A stretch of 64,000 bases of DNA from Hyphomicrobiales bacterium (lineage in GTDB: Bacteria; Pseudomonadota; Alphaproteobacteria; Rhizobiales; Xanthobacteraceae), in NCBI GenBank assembly GCA_003169835.1, contig PNAI01000023.1:50744-114743 (forward strand), given 5' to 3'. Below are positions 29,917 through 38,286 of the stretch, one piece after another (position 1 is the stretch's first letter; every line of letters starts with the position of its first letter). The notes below the pieces were generated by a model. The model searched no databases. It was given only the letters and a program-made list of their open reading frames with translations, and was not told where the DNA came from. The translations under genes were made by a program, and so were the position numbers.

Positions 29917-30403
29917 TTATTTCGTTGCAGCCATAAGATCGGCCGGTGAAATCAGCACGCCAAAGTACTCACACCAGATCACCACGCTTGGATAATCCTT
30001 CAGGTTGACGCCGGCGGGGATGACGTAACGCTGGCTGCCCGTGAACGCGCGCAGGCCGCCAAGATCGATAAACATCGCATCCTTCACCGCGCTGGCGTTG
30101 CGGATGCTCGCCGCCGGGACGAGGTAGACATGGTAGGCGGGCCCCGGCCCTACTTCGAAATTCGGCCGTGCGCTCATAGACGCTGACCTTGCCACGGCCC
30201 CAATGCACTGGGTCGGACGGATTGGCATGGATGAACGTGCCGGTCGCGATGAGGGCTGAGCGGTCAGCCGCGGTGAGTTGGTCTGCGGCCGGTGGCGGCG
30301 GAAACACGAACGGGAAAAAGAAAAATCCGAGTGCGACACCAAAGCCGGTGCCGAGGATTCCACCGAAGAGAAAGATCGCAATCGAGCGCCAGTAGCGTTG
30401 CAT
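29917..30403 (-). pseudogene. DM13-domain protein, frameshifted
   Basis: The N-terminal part from ATG 30403 encodes a membrane segment (IFLFGGILGTGFGVALGFFFF) and the first half of a DM13 domain (GTFIHANPSDPVHWGRGKVSVYE). The second half (RPNFEVGPGPAYHVYLVP, AMFIDLGGLRAFTGSQRYVIPAGV, YPSVVIWCEYFGVLISPADL) continues in another frame that stops at 29917. The switch must occur at about 30155-30178. DM13 domains are thought to act in extracytoplasmic redox reactions. The break could be a true mutation or a base error. The gene lies 9 bp downstream of cca. Confidence 0.82.
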
Positions 30404-30412
30404 CGAGTCCCT

Positions 30413-31645
30413 CTATTTCACAGCCGCATCCGCGATGGCCGTAATGGAGCTGGCATCATGCGGGAAATCCGCGGCGATCCAGGCGGTTTCGGCGGCGTCC
30501 AAGGCCGCACCGAGGCCGGGCCCCTTCGCAATGCCACGCTTCATAAAGTCGGCAGCTCTGAGCGGGAAAACCGGCACCACCCAGCGCGCGGGCAATGTGG
30601 CGAGCGCGCGCCAGGCGTCGTCGACGGCATTGGCGGGGGAACGGCTCCAGGCGACAAGTGCGCGGTCGGTGAAACGCTCGGCCCCAAGCCGATAGAGCAT
30701 CGCGCGCGCCTCATGGTCACCCGTGGGCGACACGCGCCACCAGCGATCGGCAATCGAGGTGAGCCGCGCGTGTTCGGCGTTGGTCAGCCGCAGGCGCTGC
30801 ATCAGCCGATCGGCATCCTCAACCGTGACGACGCCGAGCGCACCAAGCCGCCTCACTGGATCGGCCGGAACGCCAGCCGCGGGCTCGATCTTGGTGAGGT
30901 TGGCGAAGCTTGCCAGATGCGGCACACCGCCGAGCACGCTCACCAGGATTCCGGCTTCGGTCATGGTGGCGAGGGTCGCCACCGCGTGCGGCGCGACCAA
31001 AAGCTTGAGCAGCTCCATGCGCACGCGCTCACGCGACAATTGATCGAGACCTGCGCGCGCGACGATGCAGGCATGGAAGCCTTGCGCGTCGAGCGCGCCA
31101 TGGCCGTAAGCCGCATGAAAGCGAAAGAAGCGCAGGATGCGCAGATAATCTTCCGCAATGCGCTTTGCGGGATCGCCGATGAAGCGCACGCGGCGCGCGG
31201 CAAGATCCTTGATGCCGTCGACATAATCGTGCACGCGGCCATCGGCCGAGAGCGAGAGCGCGTTCATTGTGAAGTCGCGCCGCTCGGCGTCCGCTTTCCA
31301 GTCGCGGCCGAAACTGACATTGGCGTGGCGGCCGAAGGTCTCGATGTCCTCACGCAGCGTGGTCACTTCGAATGGCTGGCCGGAAATCACGACCGTGATG
31401 GTGCCATGCTCGATGCCGGTGGGAATGGGCTTGAAGCCGGCAGCGGCCGTGCGGCGGGTGACTTCGGCCGGAATAGCCGTGGTGGCGACATCGATGTCAC
31501 CGATCGGCTCGCCAAGCAGCGCATTGCGTACCGCGCCGCCGATGATGCGCGCTTCTTCGCCGTTACGATCGAGCACGTGGAGCAGCCGCGTGAGCGGCCC
31601 TTCGCTCAACCAGGCGGCATCGGCGAGATTGGGCAACGTCGTCAT
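30413..31645 (-). CDS. cca: CCA tRNA nucleotidyltransferase
   Basis: Adds or repairs the 3' CCA end of tRNAs, using the class II nucleotidyltransferase fold. The 410-aa protein has GGAVRNALLGEPIGDIDVATTAIP with the DID metal pair, then TVVISGQPFEVTTLRED and WKADAERRDFTMNALSL, and RIAEDYLRILRFFRFHAAYG, all typical. The C-terminal ~200 residues form the helical tRNA-binding body. Its ATG overlaps the upstream DUF6111 gene stop by 4 bp (ATGA). It ends the operon DUF1285-NUDIX-DUF6111-cca. Confidence 0.95.
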   Translation of the reverse strand: MTTLPNLADAAWLSEGPLTRLLHVLDRNGEEARIIGGAVRNALLGEPIGDIDVATTAIPAEVTRRTAAAGFKPIPTGIEHGTITVVISGQPFEVTTLREDIETFGRHANVSFGRDWKADAERRDFTMNALSLSADGRVHDYVDGIKDLAARRVRFIGDPAKRIAEDYLRILRFFRFHAAYGHGALDAQGFHACIVARAGLDQLSRERVRMELLKLLVAPHAVATLATMTEAGILVSVLGGVPHLASFANLTKIEPAAGVPADPVRRLGALGVVTVEDADRLMQRLRLTNAEHARLTSIADRWWRVSPTGDHEARAMLYRLGAERFTDRALVAWSRSPANAVDDAWRALATLPARWVVPVFPLRAADFMKRGIAKGPGLGAALDAAETAWIAADFPHDASSITAIADAAVK

Positions 31646-31905
31646 CGCGTTTGCCCCGGCACGAACTTGCCGTTCTCCATGTGCGCCGGCTCGTAGGTCG
31701 AGCCCGGCGGCGCTCCGGAGAAATGCGCGAGCACGAGGAAACTCCCGAGAATCAATACGAGAGCGACAATGGTGAGCAAGGCGAGTGTCTTCGGCGGCCA
31801 GGAGATGCGGTCAAACACCTGCGCGCGCGTCGCCACAAGAAAGATCGCATAGACGACAAACGGCGCCAGGAACAACACGAACTCTGTGAGGACAGGCCGG
31901 ATCAT
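31642..31905 (-). CDS. DUF6111 small membrane protein
   Basis: An 87-aa protein with two hydrophobic segments (VLFLAPFVVYAIFLVA and LALLTIVALVLILGSFLVL) and a polar tail GSTYEPAHMENGKFVPGQ, the pattern of the DUF6111 family of alphaproteobacteria. It is unknown in function. It overlaps both neighbours by 4 bp, the NUDIX gene upstream and cca downstream, so it is almost certainly translated with them. Confidence 0.85.
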   Translation of the reverse strand: MIRPVLTEFVLFLAPFVVYAIFLVATRAQVFDRISWPPKTLALLTIVALVLILGSFLVLAHFSGAPPGSTYEPAHMENGKFVPGQTR

Positions 31906-32552
31906 CCGCCGTAAATCCGTTCAAACATGTTGCGCACGATACCCGCCGTGACGCCCCAGATGTAACGCTCTTTATAGGGCATGGCGTAATATTGCCGTTG
32001 GATGCCTTTCCAATCGCGCGTCAGGAACTGATGGTTCGCCGTCGTCATCAAAAAATCCAGCGGCACTTCAAATGCCTCCGACACTTCGCCGGAATTGAGC
32101 GTGAGCGAATAGTTCGGAGTCACGCGCGCCACCACCGGCAGGATACGAAAGCCGGAGAATGTGAGATAAAGATCGAGATAGCCGATCGGATCAATGAGAT
32201 GCGGGTCGAGGCCGATCTCTTCCTTGGTTTCGCGCAAGACTGCCGCAAGCGGATTTACATCCGCGCCGTCGATCTTCCCGCCTGGGAATGCGATCTGGCC
32301 GGGATGGCTCGGCAGATCGGCCGTACGCTGGGTGAGCAGCACCGTGGGTTCGCTGTGCTCGACTACGGGAATGAGCACCACTGCCGGTTTGGTCGCGGAG
32401 ACACCCACGCGCTCCCACATCGCAGGATCGAGATCGAGGTCGCCACGTTTGGCTTCGGCCGTCAGGTCGGTGAGCGCAGCCGGCACATCGAGGGTGAGCC
32501 GTGTGCGCGCGCGCGCGAAAAAATCACCCACGGGCGGCATGCCGGTGTCCAT
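31902..32552 (-). CDS. NUDIX hydrolase (CoA pyrophosphatase-like)
   Basis: About 216 aa from ATG 32552 (MDTGMPPVGDFFARARTRL); the frame is open further upstream, but the TGATG overlap with the DUF1285 stop fixes this start. The NUDIX box GGKIDGADVNPLAAVLRETKEEIGL (split here as GGKID...ADVNPLAAVLRETKEEIG) has the GX5EX7REUXEEXGU pattern in a CoA-pyrophosphatase setting (LLTQRTADLPSHPGQIAFPGG). It probably cleaves CoA or oxidised CoA. The gene is in an operon with DUF1285, DUF6111 and cca. Confidence 0.92.
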   Translation of the reverse strand: MDTGMPPVGDFFARARTRLTLDVPAALTDLTAEAKRGDLDLDPAMWERVGVSATKPAVVLIPVVEHSEPTVLLTQRTADLPSHPGQIAFPGGKIDGADVNPLAAVLRETKEEIGLDPHLIDPIGYLDLYLTFSGFRILPVVARVTPNYSLTLNSGEVSEAFEVPLDFLMTTANHQFLTRDWKGIQRQYYAMPYKERYIWGVTAGIVRNMFERIYGG

Positions 32553-33142
32553 CACGCAAACTCCCGCAATATGTCCGCCGGCGCCATCACGAAGAACTCT
32601 CCATCCGAGGCGACACCGAACATGCGATTGCCGGCGATCTCGCGTTCCTCGCCGAGCGCCACAAGATCGTAAAACAGCGTTCGCGTCACCTTTGCCCACA
32701 AATCTCGCCGCACGTGGAGATATGGCTTTAATCCGCCGGTCGCGGCCTCCGGCTCGAAGCGCAGCAGGTGATCGGGCCCGCATGCGACCCAGTCATCCAC
32801 GTTCGTGCGGAAATGCAGAATGCGGCCGCGCGCCCCCTCCTCCGCTTTGAGCTCGACCGCAAGGAACGGCGCGTCATCGACCGTGATCCCGCATTTCTCG
32901 ACCGGGGTGACCAGGAAATACTTATCGCCTTCGCGCTTGAGCACCGAGGCAAACAGCTTGACCAAGGCCGGCCGGCCAATCGGGGTCTTCAGATAATACC
33001 AAGTTCCGTCGGTCGCGATTCGCATATCGAGGTCGCCGCAAAACGGTGGATTCCACAGGTGCACCGGCGGGGGGCCCTTTTTGGCCTCCTGCCGCGCGAC
33101 TCCTGCAATTGCGTCGAGTCCGCTTTGCCTTTCGTTTGCCAT
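32552..33142 (-). CDS. DUF1285-family protein
   Basis: About 196 aa from ATG 33142 (MANERQSGLDAIAGVARQEAKKGPPPVHLWNPPFCGD). The body matches the DUF1285 family: DMRIATDGTWYYLKTPIGRPALVKLFASVLKREGDKYFLVTPVEK, ITVDDAPFLAVE and DLWAKVTRTLFYDLVALGEE. The structure is known in the family but the role is not. It heads the four-gene operon with overlaps at each junction and is divergent from moxR across 239 bp. Confidence 0.9.
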   Translation of the reverse strand: MANERQSGLDAIAGVARQEAKKGPPPVHLWNPPFCGDLDMRIATDGTWYYLKTPIGRPALVKLFASVLKREGDKYFLVTPVEKCGITVDDAPFLAVELKAEEGARGRILHFRTNVDDWVACGPDHLLRFEPEAATGGLKPYLHVRRDLWAKVTRTLFYDLVALGEEREIAGNRMFGVASDGEFFVMAPADILREFA

Positions 33143-33381
33143 GGTTGCACCTACCCTATGGCCCAGGGTGAGCCCAGCGGCTACCGCATGCACGTTCACG
33201 TGGATGCTATCGCCACACGCCCCATAAATAGCGTAAGCTGTGGAAAAATGACGAGAAAACGAGCCGCAGCCAGGAATACGCGTAGTCGGCGCGATTATGT
33301 TGGGCGCGACTATAGTTGGCGGCACGATCCAGCCGGCTCAATCGGCGGCGACAGATGCGATCTACAGCAAAGGAGTGCAGG

Positions 33382-34392
33382 ATGGCTGCTGTGACAGGCG
33401 AAGGCGTCGAAAAGCTCGAAGACATGATCGTGCGGGCGGCCGAAACGACGGCCACGCATATCGCCGCTGCCAAGGCCGCCATTGGCGCCGTCATTTTCGG
33501 TCAGGAACGGGTGGTCGAGGAAGCGCTCATCACGGTGCTTTCAGGCGGCCATGGCATGCTGGTCGGCGTACCCGGCCTCGCCAAGACCAAGCTGGTCGAG
33601 ACCATGGGCATCGTGCTCGGCCTCGACGCGCGGCGCATCCAGTTCACGCCCGACCTGATGCCGTCCGACATTCTGGGCAGCGAAGTGCTGGAGGAAGGCG
33701 CGGGCGGCAAGCGCAGCTTCCGGTTCATTCCCGGGCCGATTTTCGGCCAGCTGCTGATGGCAGACGAAATCAACCGCGCCAGCCCGCGCACGCAATCGGC
33801 GCTGCTGCAGGCCATGCAAGAGCAACATGTCACGGTCGCCGGCGCGCGCCACGACGTGCCAAAGCCGTTCCACGTGCTCGCAACGCAAAACCCGATTGAA
33901 CAGGAAGGCACCTACCCGCTGCCGGAAGCGCAGCTCGACCGCTTCCTGATGCAGATCGACGTGCTCTATCCCGACCGCGATGCCGAGCGGCGTATTGTGT
34001 TCGAAACCACCGGCGTCGAAGAAGTGAAGCCGAAGCAGGCCATGAGTTCGGATGAGTTGATCGCTGCGCAGCGCCTGGTACGGCGTCTTCCGGTCGGCGA
34101 ATCCGTGATCGATGCGATCCTCTCGCTGGTGCGCTCGGCGCGCCCCGGCCCCGATTCCGGTGACGTCGGCAAGCTGATTTCCTGGGGACCGAGCCCGCGC
34201 GCCAGCCAATCGCTCATGCTGCTCTCGCGCGCGCGCGCTTTGCTTGACGGACGGCTCGCGCCTTCGATCGATGACGTGCTTGCGCTCGCCGAACCGGTGC
34301 TCAAGCACCGTATGGCGCTGACCTTCGCCGCGCGCGCCGACGGCGAGACCATCGAAGGCGTAATCGGCAAGCTCAAGACGCGCATCGGATGA
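33382..34392 (+). CDS. MoxR-family AAA+ ATPase
   Basis: About 336 aa from ATG 33382, with aaaggag just upstream; an upstream frame start at 33316 has no ribosome site. MoxR ATPases act as chaperones that activate or insert metal into partner complexes. Walker A GVPGLAKT, Walker B LLMADEIN, and NRASPRTQSALLQAMQEQHVTVAG, FHVLATQNPIEQEGTYPLPEAQLDRF are all canonical. The gene starts a tight operon with DUF58, DUF4159 and VWA-like partners, typical of the MoxR/Bat type. Confidence 0.95.
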   Translation: MAAVTGEGVEKLEDMIVRAAETTATHIAAAKAAIGAVIFGQERVVEEALITVLSGGHGMLVGVPGLAKTKLVETMGIVLGLDARRIQFTPDLMPSDILGSEVLEEGAGGKRSFRFIPGPIFGQLLMADEINRASPRTQSALLQAMQEQHVTVAGARHDVPKPFHVLATQNPIEQEGTYPLPEAQLDRFLMQIDVLYPDRDAERRIVFETTGVEEVKPKQAMSSDELIAAQRLVRRLPVGESVIDAILSLVRSARPGPDSGDVGKLISWGPSPRASQSLMLLSRARALLDGRLAPSIDDVLALAEPVLKHRMALTFAARADGETIEGVIGKLKTRIG

Positions 34393-34396
34393 TTTG

Positions 34397-35353
34397 ATGG
34401 CCGCCGCGCGACCAGGAACCCGCGACGAAGGCAAGGCGTTCCAGCGCGCAGGCGGCAAGGCGCGCGCTGCGGCCGCCAATATGCCACGGCTGATCCTGGA
34501 AGCGCGGCGCATCGCCGCCACCGTGATCCATGGCTTGCATGGACGCAGGCGCGCCGGATCGGGCGAGAATTTCTGGCAGTTCCGCCGCTTCGTCTCGGGC
34601 GAGGAAGCACGCCGCATCGATTGGCGGCGTTCGGCGCGCGACGAACATCTCTATGTGCGCGAGCGGGAATGGGAAGCTGCGCACACGGTCTGGCTCTGGC
34701 CCGACCGTTCGCCCTCCATGGCGTTTGCATCCGCACTCGTGCGCGAGAGCAAACTCGAACGCGCCATCGTGGTCACGTTCGCACTGGCGCAAGTGCTGGT
34801 CGAAGCGGGCGAGCGCGTCGGTATTCCGGGCGTCATGCGCCCGACCGGCAGCCGCGCGGTCATCGACCGCATGGCGGAGGCGGTCGTGCACGATCCGAGC
34901 GAACGCACCAGCCTGCCGCTGGGATTCGCGCCGGCCCCGCTCGCGGAGGTCGTCGTGCTGTCGGATCTTTGGAGCCCGATCGAGGAAATCCGTGCGACGC
35001 TGGCGCAATTGTCGGCCAGCGGCGCGCAGGGACATCTGGTGCAGATCGTCGATCCGGTCGAGGAAACGTTTCCATTTACCGGCCGCGTCGAATTCTGGGA
35101 GCCGGAGGGGAACGCCGAGATCACCGCCGGACGGGCGGAGAACTGGCGCGCCGATTACGAAGCACGTGTGGCGCGGCATCGCGCCGAGATTCGTGCCGAA
35201 GTGGACCGGCTCGGCTGGAGCTTCACCATTCATCGCACCGATCGTGCGGCCAATGACCTGCTGCTCGCGCTGCATTCGCGCATCGGCGAAGGCAATTTCG
35301 CGGCCGTCATGAGCCGCGGCCCGCAAGGCGCACAGTTCGGGAGGCGGGCATGA
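34397..35353 (+). CDS. DUF58-domain protein
   Basis: About 318 aa from ATG 34397. The DUF58 signature SGENFWQFRRFVSGEEARRIDWRRSARDEHLYVREREWEAAHTVWLWPDRSPSM spans two adjacent stretches, with the VWA-like DRSPSM at the start of a Rossmann-type domain. DUF58 proteins are partners of MoxR ATPases. It follows moxR by 4 bp and overlaps the DUF4159 gene by 4 bp (ATGA). Confidence 0.93.
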   Translation: MAAARPGTRDEGKAFQRAGGKARAAAANMPRLILEARRIAATVIHGLHGRRRAGSGENFWQFRRFVSGEEARRIDWRRSARDEHLYVREREWEAAHTVWLWPDRSPSMAFASALVRESKLERAIVVTFALAQVLVEAGERVGIPGVMRPTGSRAVIDRMAEAVVHDPSERTSLPLGFAPAPLAEVVVLSDLWSPIEEIRATLAQLSASGAQGHLVQIVDPVEETFPFTGRVEFWEPEGNAEITAGRAENWRADYEARVARHRAEIRAEVDRLGWSFTIHRTDRAANDLLLALHSRIGEGNFAAVMSRGPQGAQFGRRA

Positions 35354-38241
35354 TGGGTCTGCCAATCGGCTTCGTGCAACCGCTCGTGTTGCTTGGCCTG
35401 TTGAGCCTGCCCGTCTTGTGGTGGCTGCTGCGCCTGATCCCGCCACGCCCGCGCCGGATTGAGTTTCCGCCGACGCGGCTGTTGTTCGACATCACGCCGA
35501 AGGAAGAGAAGCCTGCGCGCACGCCGTGGTGGCTCACGGCGTTGCGGCTGACGCTTGCGGCGCTGGTTATTTTTGCCGCAGCGGGGCCGCTGTGGAATCC
35601 GCCGGTGACGACGGCGAGCGGCGCGTCCGCCGTTGCGCTCCTGATCGACGACGGCTGGGCTTCGGCGGCGAGTTGGGATTCCCGCATGCGCACGGCTGAC
35701 GATATTGTCGCGCGGGCGGAGACCGACAATCGCGGCGTCGTGCTGGTACCGCTTTCAGAGCCGGCGCGCGATCTCTCGGTCGCGACGGCAGCGGCTGCGC
35801 GCGTGCGCTTGAAACAACTCAAGCCGAAGCCGCATGCGATCGATCGGGTCGAAATGCTGCCAGCCATCGGGCGGCTGGTCGCGGCGACGCCCGCGATCGA
35901 TTTCATGTGGCTCTCCGACGGCGTCGATCTCGGACGCGGCGCGGAGTTCATGACGGCGCTTTCGCGCGCGATCGATGGCCGCACGATCACCGTGATCGCA
36001 GGCGGGCTGCCAAACGCGCATGCACTGGTGGCCGCCGACAACGCCGCGGGCGCGCTCACCGTCAAGGTTTTGCGCGCGCAGGTCGGAAATTCCGAGGAAG
36101 GCCTGATCAACGCGCTCGATCTCAAGGGCCTGCCACTGGGCACGACCCGCTTTTCATTCTCTGGGGATGCGCGAGAGACCGATGCAGAAATCAATCTGCC
36201 GGTCGAAATCCGCAACGATATCGCGCGGCTAGAGATCATTTCCGAGCGTTCTTCCGGTGCGGTGCAACTGCTCGATAAGCGCTGGCGCAGGCGCACGGTT
36301 GGCGTGATCTCCGGCGCCACCGCCGAAACTGCTCAGCCGCTGCTGGCGTCCACCTTCTATCTCGGGCGCGCGCTCAATCCGTTTGCCGACGTGCGCCTGG
36401 CCGAGGCTGCTTCCCCTTCGGAAGCCGTGCGAAAATTCCTCGACCAGAACCTGCCCATGCTGATCCTGGCCGACGTCGGCACCGTGACCGGCGAAGCGCG
36501 CGACAAGCTCGCAAGCTGGATCGAAGGCGGCGGCGTGCTGGTGCGCTTTGCGGGACCTCGCTTGGCTGCGGCCGACGACGATCTTGTGCCGGTCAAGCTG
36601 CGCCGGGGCGGACGGACGCTTGGCGGCAGCCTGAGCTGGGAGCAGCCGCAGCAACTTGCTGCATTCTCGCGCGAGAGCCCGTTCAACGGCATGCCGGTGC
36701 CCGATGACGTCAAGGTCACGCGGCAGGTGCTCGCCGAACCGGAAGCCGGACTTAACGATCGCACCTGGGTGACGCTCGGCGACGGCACACCGCTGGTGAC
36801 CGCGGTGCGCCGCGGCAAGGGCATCATTGTGTTGTTTCATGTCACCGCGGATACGCGCTGGTCCGACCTGCCGCTTTCCGGCACATTTGTCGAAATGCTG
36901 AAGCGAATCGTCGCCATGGCCGGCTCGACCACGACCACCGATGCGGGCGCCGCAAAAAGCACGGTGCGCGAAACGGTGGCGCCCAGCCGGTTGCTTGACG
37001 GTTTCGGTGCGTTCGGGCCGCCGCCGGCCACCGCACGGCCGGTACCGGCCGATTACACCGGGCGCGCGACCGGCGATCATCCACCCGGATTCTACGGCCC
37101 GCCTGAAGGTTTGCTCGCGGTCAATACGCTCGCGCCCGCCGACCGGCTTGCACCGCTTGACTTTTCACCGCTCAACGCGCGTGTGGAAGCCTTCCGAGTC
37201 GGCGAGCCGCAGGATTTGCGCGGCCCGATCCTGCTCACAGCCTTTGTGTTGCTCATGCTCGACGCACTGGTGGTTTTCTGGCTCTCCGGCGGAATTGGCC
37301 GGCTGATGCGCTGGCGCAGGCCGGCCGCCGCAACGTTGCTGCTGGTCGGCGCATTCGCCGCGCTGTCATACGGACCGCGAGCCATCGCACAGCAGCAAAA
37401 TCCGCCGGTGCGAATGCAAATCGTGCCCAAGATGGACCCGAACCAACAGCGTTTGCGGCAATCTGCGGCGGATCAGAATCCCGACTTCGCCATGAAGGCA
37501 ACGCTGGAAACGCGCCTCGCCTTTGTGCTGACCGGAGATTCGGAAGTCGATGCCATCAGCAGGTCTGGCCTGCAGGGGCTCACGATATTCCTCGCGGCAC
37601 GCACCGCGCTTGAGGCCGGCGAGCCCATGGGCGTCGACATTTCCCGCGACGAGCTCACGTTCTTTCCGCTGATCTACTGGCCGATCGTGCCGGGTGCGGC
37701 CAAGCCCTCGCCCGCGGCGCTGGCGCGCATCGACGCCTACATGAAGAACGGCGGGACGGTGCTGTTCGACACGCGCGATGCCATCATGGCGCCGCCCGGC
37801 CCCGGCGGTGAGAACCGCTCGCCGGGAATGATCGCGCTGCGCTCGGTGCTGGCCTCGCTCGACATTCCGGAACTCGAACCGGTGCCGCGCGACCACGTGC
37901 TGACCAAGACGTTCTTCCTGTTACGCGACTTTCCGGGCCGCTTCAGCACCGGGCAGCTCTGGGTCGAAGCGACGCCGACCGAAAATGGAAACGAAGAGGA
38001 GAAGCGCCCAGCGCGTGCCGGCGATGGCGTCTCCTCGGTGCTGATCACTTCCAACGATTTTGCCGGCGCATGGGCGACGCGTCCGGACGGTCAGGCCTTG
38101 CTGCCGCTGGTGCCGGGCGACCCGCGCCAGCGCGAGTTCGCCTTCCGCGCCGGCGTCAATATCGTGATGTACACGCTGACCGGTAACTACAAGGCCGATC
38201 AGGTGCACGTGCCGGCGCTGCTCGAGAGACTTGGACAGTAG
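35350..38241 (+). CDS. BatA-like / DUF4159 large membrane protein
   Basis: A 963-aa protein. The N-terminal ~90 residues carry the BatA-type start (PLVLLGLLSLPVLWWLLRLIPPRPRRIEFPP, then a second helix), followed by a VWA-like region with LIDDGWASAASW, a glutamine-amidotransferase-like middle (ADVGTVTGEARDKLASWIEGGGVLVRFAGPRLA) and a membrane helix near residue 630. The C-terminal ~210 residues are a DUF4159 domain (FPLIYWPIVPGA, FDTRDAI, FFLLRDFPGRFSTGQLWVEA). Roles are unknown, but the position in the MoxR-DUF58 operon suggests an envelope-integrity complex. Confidence 0.9.
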   Translation: MMGLPIGFVQPLVLLGLLSLPVLWWLLRLIPPRPRRIEFPPTRLLFDITPKEEKPARTPWWLTALRLTLAALVIFAAAGPLWNPPVTTASGASAVALLIDDGWASAASWDSRMRTADDIVARAETDNRGVVLVPLSEPARDLSVATAAAARVRLKQLKPKPHAIDRVEMLPAIGRLVAATPAIDFMWLSDGVDLGRGAEFMTALSRAIDGRTITVIAGGLPNAHALVAADNAAGALTVKVLRAQVGNSEEGLINALDLKGLPLGTTRFSFSGDARETDAEINLPVEIRNDIARLEIISERSSGAVQLLDKRWRRRTVGVISGATAETAQPLLASTFYLGRALNPFADVRLAEAASPSEAVRKFLDQNLPMLILADVGTVTGEARDKLASWIEGGGVLVRFAGPRLAAADDDLVPVKLRRGGRTLGGSLSWEQPQQLAAFSRESPFNGMPVPDDVKVTRQVLAEPEAGLNDRTWVTLGDGTPLVTAVRRGKGIIVLFHVTADTRWSDLPLSGTFVEMLKRIVAMAGSTTTTDAGAAKSTVRETVAPSRLLDGFGAFGPPPATARPVPADYTGRATGDHPPGFYGPPEGLLAVNTLAPADRLAPLDFSPLNARVEAFRVGEPQDLRGPILLTAFVLLMLDALVVFWLSGGIGRLMRWRRPAAATLLLVGAFAALSYGPRAIAQQQNPPVRMQIVPKMDPNQQRLRQSAADQNPDFAMKATLETRLAFVLTGDSEVDAISRSGLQGLTIFLAARTALEAGEPMGVDISRDELTFFPLIYWPIVPGAAKPSPAALARIDAYMKNGGTVLFDTRDAIMAPPGPGGENRSPGMIALRSVLASLDIPELEPVPRDHVLTKTFFLLRDFPGRFSTGQLWVEATPTENGNEEEKRPARAGDGVSSVLITSNDFAGAWATRPDGQALLPLVPGDPRQREFAFRAGVNIVMYTLTGNYKADQVHVPALLERLGQ

Positions 38242-38281
38242 AAGCGACTTGGGCAATAGAAGCGATTTGGGCAATAGGAGT
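38228..38281 (+). repeat. Three tandem 18-bp repeats between DUF4159 and the next gene
   Basis: Copies start at 38228, 38246 and 38264 with the core GACTTGGGCAATAGAAGC. Copy 1 contains the stop codon of the upstream gene; the third copy mutates to AATAGGAGT and gives the ribosome site aggag before ATG 38287. The repeats thus extended the spacer between the two genes. Confidence 0.85.
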
Positions 38282-38286
38282 ACGCG

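Noticed and set aside
30278..31696. 472-codon plus-strand open frame
   Set aside because: Antisense to cca and the DM13 gene; no recognisable domain.
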